64,000 bases of DNA, from positions 17,352,278 through 17,416,277 of the forward strand of contig NC_039507.1 of assembly GCF_003672135.1 (NCBI RefSeq), written 5' to 3'. The notes under the pieces are model-generated. The model saw nothing but the letters and a program-made list of their open reading frames with translations, was not told where the DNA came from and searched no databases. Numbering within the stretch: the stretch's first letter is position 1; the number at the start of each line of letters is the position of its first letter. This DNA is from Ooceraea biroi. Its lineage: Eukaryota > Arthropoda > Insecta > Hymenoptera > Formicidae. Made by a program: the position numbers and the translations under genes. Below, in pieces: positions 39,250 to 48,606 of this stretch.

Positions 39250-40164
39250 GAGGAGAATCCCCTATTATGAGATATGCTCCTAATATGAGATAATGGGGTT
39301 TCTGCTAAACTAGTGAGCACCATTTGTTAGTTCCACCATGAACTTATTACTCTTGGTGTAAAATATATTTAGTGAAAAATTCATTGTTCGTTATTGCGTT
39401 TAGCCTTTGCAAGAAAAGATTTGTGAAATTGTGAACATGTCAAAGGAACTTGAGGTAAGTCTTTAAACCTTGTTTATTATATAATAAGGAAATGGTTTTC
39501 AATAAATTCAATATGCAATGATAGAGTAGAATCATAGTAACAGGAAAATACGCGATTTGTTGAATTGCTTAATTGTAGAGGTTAGATTTCATGATCGCGG
39601 AACCGCTAGGCGCGTGGCTCGTATAATGAGATATTCAGGGTACTCTTAATATACGATAATTATTGCTCGAATATGAAGAGTATGTAGTGTAATAAAAAGA
39701 AAGAAAATACTACTTAAGGTTAAAGAAAAGTTAATACGAATTTATATTACGCAATTTTGTGTATTTAATTTTTATAGAATCTGACTATGGAGGTTAGAGA
39801 TACGAGGAAGCATCGACAGTGGAATCGTGAAGATTTGGCGAAGGCTGTGGCAGCAGTATTTTTATAAAACTATCTAATAAAGATTTTAATTGCAATACTG
39901 ATGTATTTTGCACTTTTAACACCAATTTCTCGAAGTATCTTATATTAGGAGCACACTTTCGCGATCCTGCGTAAAGCTCTTTTTTCAAAATTTTTTTAAT
40001 TTTCGGAAAAAATAATATTTAAATTAGATTTTTCATTTTACCAACCTAAAGCTTATTAAATTCTCTTCAAGATAACGTATTACATTTTTTAATTCTGCCT
40101 ATAGATTTCCTTACATTACAGTCGGCAAAATCGATATGGTATCTCATAATCGGGGACTTTCCTC
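39250..40164 (+). mobile_element. Deletion derivative of a pogo-like transposon
   Basis: A 915-bp element with 25-bp terminal inverted repeats agreeing at 22 positions: left GAGGAGAATCCCCTATTATG, right (complement) GAGGAAAGTCCCCGATTATG. It is flanked by TA at 39,248-39,249 and 40,165-40,166. The TA duplication is the hallmark of the Tc1/mariner/pogo superfamily. Inside is a two-exon start of a helix-turn-helix protein (39,437-39,454 joined to 39,778-39,867) that stops after 35 residues. The DDE catalytic region is therefore gone and the element cannot move by itself. A motif like CTAATATGAGATA recurs near the left end, in the intron (about 39,625-39,665) and inverted near 39,935-39,957. These could be subterminal transposase-binding sites. 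The pogo assignment rests on the HTH fragment and structure, not on a full transposase. Confidence 0.65.
39437..39867 (+). pseudogene. Truncated two-exon HTH start of a pogo-like transposase
   Basis: Exon 1, 39,437-39,454, encodes MSKELE and ends in GAG followed by the donor GTAAGT. The acceptor TTTTTATAG precedes exon 2 at 39,778, and the phase is kept without a frameshift. Exon 2 continues NLTMEVRDTRKHRQWNREDL and then AKAVAAVFL before a stop at 39,865-39,867. The charged stretch followed by QWNREDLAKAV resembles the first helix of the pipsqueak/CENP-B-type DNA-binding domain that opens many pogo/Tigger transposases. The rest of the DNA-binding domain and all of the catalytic core are absent. 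The splice sites are inferred by eye. Alternatively this could be a captured host psq-like exon, but its position inside TA-flanked inverted repeats makes a transposase remnant more likely. Confidence 0.5.
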
Positions 40165-40180
40165 TAAAAATAATTTTCTA

Positions 40181-40282
40181 ATAATTTGAAACTATTTTTC
40201 TATACAAAAAGATTCTGTACAAAAATTTGCTTCTACACAAAAGTCACTTAACCCCTTGCCTAACAACATAAGTAATGATAAT
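40181..40282. repeat. Tandem-duplicated segment, right copy
   Basis: Right copy of the 102-bp segment at 39,140-39,241. Past the shared block this copy continues GTAAGAAAAATAATTAATA, whereas the left copy runs straight into AATTAATA. The left copy has therefore probably lost about ten bases, or was joined differently, at the duplication edge. Confidence 0.85.
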
Positions 40283-41892
40283 GTAAGAAAAATAATTAAT
40301 AAGATAAACAAAAAAGAAAGAATATGTATGTAAAGCGTAATTAAATGAAGTTAAGAGAAAATTAATTTTTGTTTTCGTTTTATTAAAGCAAATTAAAACA
40401 TTAAATTCTAACATTATTTTAAAAAGTATTAAAATGTTTTCCAATCGTATGAGTTATAAACTATATCAGCTAACACGCGCAACATTGTAACTTCCATTAC
40501 GCGATCCTGGATTAAATGCAAATAGAAGGCCATCTCTATATTTATCTGTTGCAGATCTCGTTCCGGTACTTGCAAACTTTTGTAAAGTAATTTAACTTCC
40601 ATAAAGGAATAATTTTATTCATTTGCTCGAAAGTTTATGTAAGTGCCGCCGAGCGAAATGGATTCATAACAGTAACATCGATAGATATTGTTAAAGAACG
40701 GTATTTTTATCAAAACATTCGGACATTTTTCAATTTTACTTTGAAAACAGAAACTCTCTTATCAAGAACATAAAACGCGAGTTATTCTTTTACGAACGTG
40801 ATAGATTATTCCATTACGTGTACGTAAAATTCAGGAAACCTTGACTTAGAATAGATGTGCAGCCAACTGATGAGCACAGATAACTTAATGATAAATAAAT
40901 AGTCGATCAATAGGGAACACGGTTCAAGATGCCAATATTACACGATAGAAGACGATAACGCAATAGATGCGGAAATTTGTCGCGCCGCGTCTCGAGGGGA
41001 TCGTTGGCTGGCGTGTCTTCGTAACAATGGCCGTAATGACGATCCTCGCGTCTATTATTCATTATTTTCCCCCAGTTTCCTCCATGAAATCTCTAATAAC
41101 GGCGGCTGCGCCAACCGTAGGAGTTTAAAAGCCCGGGCCGTGATAAAAAAGGAAAGGCGGCGGTAGTCAAGCAGGTAATGTATCCAGTTAAAAGTTTTCC
41201 AGGTTCTCCGGAGAGGGTGGAAAACTTCTCGGGACAGGGGCACACCGGGATAAGGGACCAAGGTGCTAGTAGAGGCTAGAGATTGTGCATTTGTTATTCA
41301 TAGGGACCGGCGCTTCAGTTGGCTTTAACATTCCTTTATACGAAAAGCGACCGCGTCTCTCTCATCGTGCCGTTGCGTCACGGAGTGAACCGCAAGAAAA
41401 TGCGCGGAGAGTTTGACCGGCGTTAGTGGTAATCGGGCGCTTTTACACTAAATTTTCGACCGCTGGGAGCCGGCGATCGATACGCCAATCTCCATGTAAA
41501 GCCGAGAGGAAAACTTTTATGGCGCGCTTATCTGTCCCGAGCTTGTAAGGAACTGTTTCGAGTGTAATCGTGATTCGCAAATAAGTTTGAAAATAATCTA
41601 ACACTATCCTGTTACTCGACAGCATCCCATAGCTCTGTTCACGCAGCAACGTCTCGTCGGATGTTGATATCAGCATTTTTGGGACGTGAAGTACAAAACG
41701 AGATACGATCTCATTATATACGCTTGCCTCTTTACGATATTGTCGTTAAAGTTTTATGTATCGTAACGCGTGTAAGTAATACGATCCAATCAGGGAGATG
41801 TAACGTGTAATAATAATAATAATAATAATAATAGTAAGAATAATGATGTAATAAGCAGACATCGTACACTGACAACGTTTGTTTATGCTGAT
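40283..41892. other. Gene-free stretch
   Basis: No gene recognised. A TAA trinucleotide run lies at 41,808-41,833. The rest is mixed unique-looking sequence. Confidence 0.65.
41808..41833. repeat. (TAA)n microsatellite
   Basis: About eight tandem TAA units ending just 60 bp left of the transposon at 41,895. Confidence 0.9.
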
Positions 41893-41894
41893 TA

Positions 41895-42659
41895 TACAGG
41901 GTGTCCCGGGTTTTAACCGACAAACTGCGGGAGCATATTCTACTAGTGGAAATAAGAAAAAATTCTTATATCGAGTTTGCTTAGAAATGCTTTATTACAA
42001 AGTTATAAACCAATATTGAAAAGAAATATCAGATAAGTAACAACGGAACATAGTGTAGAATTTGGAAGATCGAAGATGTTTATGTTACGTGTATTCACAT
42101 GTATTCATGTTCACTATGTTGAAACGATTCAGTATGATTGTTACTTTCACAACAGTAGCTGTTAGATTTCAATCGTCGTGTCAACTAGCAATTACTATCA
42201 GAATGCCAAAAGTGTTTTCAAATGAGGAATACACTGATATTCATTTCGTGTACGGATTCTGTGACGGAAATGCACGAGCTGCCGTACGAGAGTATCAACG
42301 TAGATTTCCTAACAGGAGAGTACCAGATAGATTTAAAGCAACGAATTACTAATTCAGTTACTGAGATGCAACAAAATTTTCAGGAATGTCGTACTGTAAC
42401 AAATTCTGTACTACGTCGATGTCTAGCTTGTATCGATGTGCAAGGACAACATTTTGAAATGCGTCACTAAATCATTGCGTAGATAATTTTTATTTTTGTA
42501 AAAAAATCCGTTGTTACTTATCTCATATTTCTTTTCAATATTGGTTTATAACTTTGTAATAAAGCATTTCTAAGCAAACTCGATATAAGAATTTTTTCTT
42601 ATTTCCACCAGTAGAATATGCTCCCGCAGTTTGTCGGTTAAAACCCGGGACACCCTGTA
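41895..42659 (+). mobile_element. 765-bp TA-flanked transposon, internally deleted
   Basis: The terminal inverted repeats are 153 bp long (41,895-42,047 and 42,507-42,659) and differ at only two positions. They begin TACAGGGTGTCCCGGG. TA lies immediately outside each end (41,893-41,894 and 42,660-42,661), as expected for the Tc1/mariner (IS630) superfamily. The interior keeps the beginning and the end of a transposase gene in different frames, with the middle missing. This marks it as a deletion derivative that would need transposase from a full-length relative. Close agreement of the two ends suggests recent origin or homogenisation. The DUF4817-type N-terminus resembles proteins annotated in ants as Tc3-like transposases. 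That family identification is from memory of the motif. Confidence 0.85.
42203..42470 (+). pseudogene. Transposase with catalytic core deleted (DUF4817 N-term joined to C-term)
   Basis: From ATG at 42,203 the frame reads MPKVFSNEEYTDIHFVYGFC, then DGNARAAVREYQRRFPNRRV. This is the characteristic DUF4817 helix-turn-helix start of an insect Tc1/mariner-type transposase (about residues 5-43). At about 42,331 the family similarity stops and the frame ends at 42,350-42,352. From about 42,330, in another frame, a second segment reads DLKQRITNSVTEM, then VLRRCLACIDVQGQHFE, to a stop at 42,468-42,470. It resembles the C-terminal tail of the same kind of protein. The junction is therefore a deletion of the DDE catalytic region (probably about 250 codons, inferred from usual length) that also changes frame. 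No functional enzyme can result. The HTH part alone could be made as a 49-residue peptide, which is speculation. Confidence 0.75.
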
Positions 42660-42661
42660 TA

Positions 42662-44763
42662 GCGAGCGATGTATAATCGTTTTATTTAATGTACACCATG
42701 TACAACAATGTTATTCGTGTACACGCTTAATGTAGAAACGGTGCGTGTATCGAAGCGTTTGATATTATAATACTTTGTCATCAACTATGAAATAATATTT
42801 GGAATTATGCATAATGGCTATTGCCACAGCAGTGAAAGCTAATTTTGCGAACGTTTCATAGATGTGGTGGAAATTTTTTTTCTTGTATTCTATCGCTTTT
42901 CTCCTTTAAATATATTTAATTATAATTTAAATATATTAATTATACATTTAGAAGTTTTACTTTTTCTCTTATCTTTCTATTGTACTGCATTGTTTTGTCA
43001 ATTAAAATTCTTTTCGACAATTTCTATATCCGCGGAATTATGTAGCAAATGTCACGAGTTTTATTACGATCGTGTACGGTGACGGTAATATACGTAGGTA
43101 ATATAAATAACAATTATATTAATAAATCATAGGAGAACAAATCATACGCCGTTCCGTTATTGGCGTTTAAGCGAAGAGATAACAATATAACGCAACGCTA
43201 TAGTGATCACGTAACGGCGCGTAAATAGCGTGGCGATATAAATTCGGCTAATACAAGACAATTTTAAATGGCAGTTGCATCGTAGCGTTAATCAATAATG
43301 ATTTATAATAATAAACCCGCTTTCCACTCAATTTTTCGTAAGAGCGCACACGCGATTTTCAATGGACAGTAGCTGTCAATATTCCCCCTCGTACATCTTC
43401 CCCGTGCGCTGCGCTCCAAAAACCGGCCTGCACGAGGGGTTGGTCGGAACATGGGTGAATTGTCGGCGCGGAACGTACGAGTAACGATGAGGTGAAATCA
43501 GTGTAGCCACAATTAACACCGCGGCTTGATTTTTGTCGCGTCGGTTTTGCTGTTGACACGATTGTACTCTGTATTAAAGCGCGATACGTCGGCCACGCAA
43601 TTCTGACACATGGCGCGACGCGCGTCTATTGTCAAGGGCCGTCTAAGTACCTTTATTTTAATTTTTCGCGGCACCACCGAACAATTGCTAACGCAAAAAA
43701 AAACATATGTAATGTAATTGGACTGGTCTGTCTAACGTATTGTTAACGTAAATTTTGCCAGGCACACATATTCTGGAGCGTGCGTTTAAAATCCATATAG
43801 CACGTGTTTGTTTTTTTTAACGATTAAGACACTTATGTGATTCGCTGTATATTAAAACATAATTTTTTAAGGAAATTACAGTTGCAGTAATTTAAAGTTA
43901 AAATCTCAGTAATAAATTCTAACAAAATGAAACAAGGTTAATCCACTGCTGAAAAATTTTAGGAAAGATCAGTTATGAGCGCGGCTATAATGGAGTAAGC
44001 AGATATTTCATTATACGGGGATGCGGCCTCTTAGAAAGCACCCTGGATTCTTCTGCAGCGGCTTTTTTGCGCCACTCACAGCGCCATGAAGAAAAAAGGA
44101 AGAGTGGCGCTCAGGTGCGTTCTGCACCGCCTCGGCGATCTTACTCGAAAGCGTCGAGGGTGACGATATGAAATTCCCCCTTTCTTCTCGTCTTTATCGC
44201 TTCGTAAGTTGTTTTCGTCCCTTTCCCGCCCTTTCCCTTCGCCATGTACTATCAGTGAAATAGGTTCACGCGAAGGAGATATATATCCAAGTTTCTGCCT
44301 TTCCACAATTTTATGAGAAGCTGCTCAAGCAACGAGCTGTATTGTTAATTAGGTGTGATAAGAATACCCTGGTTCTTTTTAGTATTTGTCACAATAATAT
44401 ACAACTTAATAGTATTTTCTTAGAGTTACACGAAACTGTTTAAATAGATTGGACATTAAGAATATAAAAAGTTGGAGACCTACTTTTATACACGAATATA
44501 GCCATTGAAATTTATTATAAGAAAATATTATTTTAAAAAACAAAAAAGATTTGTTTCTTAATTTTAAATTAGTTTTATATCTGAAAATTATACCTGCATG
44601 AACTTTAAAATTCTCTTTTATATATAGATAAATTTTTCTCTATTAATAAATTGAATACGTATAAATAAAAAGACTGCAAAACATATTCGGACGTGTTATG
44701 AGATGTATTATCAGCATCCGGCGACATATTACACAAATGTGTGCAATTCTAAATGTGACATTA
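42662..44763. other. Gene-free stretch between two transposons
   Basis: No gene or repeat recognised. AT-rich around 42,860-43,010 and 43,680-43,960, with a somewhat GC-richer patch at about 43,330-43,640. Confidence 0.65.
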
Positions 44764-44765
44764 TA

Positions 44766-46051
44766 TTGGGTCATTAAGTATGAAACTTTACAAATGTAAA
44801 AGCGCCATCTTTAACATTTGTTATCTCAAATTTGGCGCCAGACGTCAGTATCAGGTTAGGTTAGTGTGATAGATGTATGTTCGCTCTTCAAATGTCATAT
44901 TTGTTTGTTCAAATATCTTCATTAGTTTTATTGGTGGATTCTTTTTTATAGAACTATGGAAAAGTCCAAACTTCGTGTGATTTATGAATATGAGTTCCGC
45001 CGTGGAACCACAGTGTCGGAGACAGCTCGTAATATCAACGCTGTATTTGGTGAAGGTTCAACTACTAAAGCAACGGTGGGCAATTGGTTCAAAAACTTCA
45101 GAGATGGAGATTTCAGCCTCGCTAATGAGCCACGTGGAAGACCAAAGACGAAGGTGGATAATGATCACTTGAGAGCCGTAGTAGAGTCCGATCCATCTCA
45201 AAGTACACGTGAATTGGCATCGATATTCAATGTTTCCATACCCACCATATTGGTTCATTTAGCTGCAATTGGTAAGATAAAGAAGTTGGACAAATGGGTC
45301 CCGCACGAATTGACCGATGCGCAGCAGGCGCAACGTCTAGAGGCTTCCCTTTCTTTGCTTTCCCGTCACAAAAATGAATCTGTTTTTAATCGAATTGTGA
45401 CCTGCGATGAAAAGTGGATACTCTACGACAATCGTAAACGCTCACATCAGTGGTTGAACGCTGATGAACCACCGAGACATCACGCGAAACCCAACATTAT
45501 ACAGAAGAAGCTTATGGTGACTGTTTGGTGGTCCAGATCAGGTGTTATCTACTACAACTTTATGAAACCTGGTACATCGATAACGGCTGAAGTATAGTGC
45601 AAGCAACTGGACGAAATGATGCAACAACTTGCTATTAAACAACCGAAATTGGTCAATCGGTCAATGCCAATCCTGTTGCATGATAATGCTCGACCGCACA
45701 CTGCACGACTGACCGTGGCAAAGCTACAGGAGTTGGAATTGGAAACTCTCCGTCATCCACCATATTCACCAGATCTATCACCTACCGACTATCACTTTTT
45801 CCGGAATTTGGACAACTTCTTGGTGGGAAAATTCTTCAATTCTTAACAGGCAGTCGAAACAGCCTTCCGCGACTTCATCGATTCCCGTACTCCTGGCTTC
45901 TATAGTAGAGGCATAGACCAACTACCACTAAAATGGCAGAAGTGTGTAGATAACATGGGCGCATACTTCGATTGAAAATAAATCATGTCCATGTGCCAAA
46001 AAATGCAAAAGTTTATGTTCTATTTGTAAAGTTTCATACTTAATGACCCAA
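44766..46051 (+). mobile_element. Mariner transposon, nearly complete (1,286 bp)
   Basis: The terminal inverted repeats are 30 bp and identical at both ends, beginning TTGGGTCATTAAGTATGAAA (44,766-44,795 and 46,022-46,051). They are flanked by TA target duplications at 44,764-44,765 and 46,052-46,053. Total length, repeat length and a single intronless transposase frame are typical of mariner (about 1.3 kb). The left leader (44,796-44,955) and a short right trailer (45,976-46,021) surround the gene. The transposase has two in-frame stops, so this copy is dead. Its ends still match perfectly and could be mobilised by an intact relative. Motifs are most like the group containing the human Hsmar1 and cecropia-type elements, judged from remembered motifs. 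Confidence 0.95.
44956..45975 (+). pseudogene. Mariner transposase, two nonsense codons
   Basis: A single frame of 339 residue positions runs from ATG at 44,956 to TGA at 45,973-45,975, with no frameshift. It is broken by TAG at 45,595-45,597 (position 214) and TAA at 45,844-45,846 (position 297). Mariner transposase cuts and rejoins the element at TA sites in the nucleus. N-terminal helix-turn-helix DNA-binding regions fill about residues 1-110, with the GRPKTKVDN linker near 61-69. WVPHEL is at 114-119. The catalytic triad is intact: D151 in TCDEKW, D243 in LLHDNARPH, and D278 in YSPDLSPTD, giving the DD34D spacing of mariner. The usual YSPDLSPTDYHFF motif and the C-terminal QKCVDNMGAYFD end are present. 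Length matches the family (about 340-345). The first stop falls after D151, so no truncated product would carry the full triad. Confidence 0.93.
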
Positions 46052-46053
46052 TA

Positions 46054-48480
46054 ATATGTAACAATTTCATAAGAGAAACTGCCATAAAACATTCAAGAAT
46101 ATCAGGACGAAGATATCGATGTTATCAAATACAGTGTTCGCGCGAAATATAAATTCATCTCTTCGTCAATCCTAAATTTCTATGCAACGGTGCATAAACT
46201 ACCAACACTACCATGCATTTATGGATCACCATCGCACGATATAATCTGTATTCACGGTTATACCACAAAGTCGATAGAACTGGAAGTTGGGCGACGAGGC
46301 AGGCGGATTGTGGCTGTTGCGGGAAGCAACGTAAATCGTCTGTCCAGACTACGAAAGTAAGACTGTATGAACACAGAATCGTATTAAGCATAGACGAAGT
46401 TTGCCGCAGCTTACTCCCCGTGTTGCGCCGTAAAGGATATAAAATCCCTTTTCTAAGACTCTCATCCTTTTCCCCGTCTTTTAGACACGTCTTTCACTAC
46501 ACCAAGTAATAACTGTAAAAGCTTAACGTTAAAAGAGCACACGAGATTAGTTTCACCTAATCTCGACATCTCAACGTACAGAGGAAGATTAAATGAAAAT
46601 ATCCAAAGCGTGCGCACGTGTATCTCCGTGTGTATGTACGTATGTATGTGTGAATATTTAAATATATGTTAAATTTACGTATATGTTAAATTAAAAATTA
46701 CATGATTAATGCATACTTTTCTAAAAGTATTAAATATAATATTTCCGATTTCAATTTAAGTTTCATCAAGTATAATTTGACAATTATTGACACACAGTTC
46801 TCAACCATATAGAAAATCAAATTAAAAATAAGGACAAGAGAGATTATTATTCATTTCTTTTCAATCTTGCGATAGTTACGAAAAGGAACGTGAAAATATA
46901 ATTCCAAATTAAACGAAACAACCCGCAGAAGTAAATGTGCCGTACAATGTTTGGATTAATTTGTCATTCTAGGGAGGAAATCCATTAAAAAACGCGAAGG
47001 CTTACAAAGTTACACAATCTGGCGTGTTCTCGGAGCGGGCGTAGCGCATCGCTGTGTAAGGCGCTCGGGTTACATCTGTTATTCCGTCGCCAGCCGGACG
47101 GGGGTGATACCGAAGAGGACAGGCATAAAGGGGTGAACCGGCTGGATTAAGCCACCGACGCGTACACGTCTTGCCCAAGCTTAACGGATGATTAATCTAT
47201 TCGCGCCCTCCGCAAACAAGTATCTACTATCTACCTGCTCACCCACCTACGTACGTAACTACCTACCAAGAGCGCAGCACGATGGCAAAAACGATCGCTT
47301 CCAATTACCACGGAACCCGCTCGAAATCTCACGCTAATTCGAATCGGCGTCTACTCGCGTTTTCGCTGCTACGAGGGAGAGGCAGCCACGAAACATCGAC
47401 GGAATTTATGCGAACTGAACGTCGGATGTTACGTGAAACGATGTATCACAGGGAGACTCGATTAGGTCCCTGATACATTCAATATAGGGATTATATAACA
47501 TTTAAATTGATTGAAATGACTTAGACAAGAAAAAGATTAAGATTTTGAGTAGTATAATAAGGCGGATTCTAATTCAAAACCTAAATGGCGGTCAAAAATC
47601 TTTTTCCAGGGATTTTAATCGCTATTTTATGTTTCGATTAAAATTCGTCTTGTTACACTACTTTTCTGCCCTACTTCTGCTACGAATAATCATCTCAGCC
47701 AGTACCATAAATTACAACTTGTGAATGAAATGCATTTTTAATGCGTATTTCGACAAAGAAACGGTAAAAATCTCGATCTCGCAAATCAAAACGATGACTT
47801 CGGGATTGTATCTCGATCGAGCTCGATAAACAATACGGATGCACACGTATTATAATCTTGCACGTTATTGATCGCGGGCAGCACTTTTATCGTGACGTTA
47901 TTGTATCGGAAAGCGAAGCGACGCGAAGCCTAATACTACATTGAATCTCGAAACAGAGAGCCGCGCGATCGTATTGCTCGCGAACAGGAAGGCGATCAGA
48001 TAGATCGCATGAATACTGCGGATGTCGTGCGGCGTCCGGACCTCGTATATATCCGTCGACGAGTCGGACAGACAGCGGACGTTCCAGCGGGACACCATCA
48101 ACCCTGATTGACAACTCCATGCATGGAACTGCGCAGCCGAGATTATCGGATCTCCAGACCGGAAGCTCGTTCTGCTGACCACCTCGAAGCTGAACCGAAT
48201 TTCACCCGCCGCACTATGTACGATTTCCGCATGCAAAAGGGATATCGAGCGATGCCCGTTCGTATCGACCGGGCTGTGGATAAGGATATTTCGTGACATA
48301 TGAGCTCACCTGTCGCGGATGACGGCTCATCCCACATGTCAGAGAAATATCTCAAATATTCGGTGAGTCTCGAAATTAAGTGCCAGCTGTTTTTGCAGTA
48401 ATTGGTTGCCTAGCGTTTTATGATGTCCGGGGGATTGAGAGGGTTGAGTTGATCGATACTACGCTGCATGATTTAATCTT
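46054..48480. other. Gene-free stretch
   Basis: No supported gene. Overlapping frames at 46,155-46,509 and 47,887-48,355 run on both strands over the same DNA without recognisable domains. Composition is mixed, with an AT-rich section at about 46,640-46,930. Confidence 0.6.
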
Positions 48481-48482
48481 TA

Positions 48483-48604
48483 GAGAGCCGGCATTTTTCC
48501 ATTGAAAAATTGAATTGTTTTACTAAAAATTTGTATATATAATCTTATGTTCCGTAGAGTCTTCAAGTTTGTTCGGCGCCAATATAATGACGTTGCCGGC
48601 TCTC
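48483..48604. mobile_element. Probable 122-bp MITE
   Basis: Ends are perfect 11-bp inverted repeats GAGAGCCGGCA (48,483-48,493 and 48,594-48,604), each bordered by TA (48,481-48,482 and 48,605-48,606). The AT-rich interior has no coding capacity. Size and TA borders fit a very short Tc1/mariner-type MITE. With only one copy in the window it could also be a chance inverted repeat. Confidence 0.45.
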
Positions 48605-48606
48605 TA

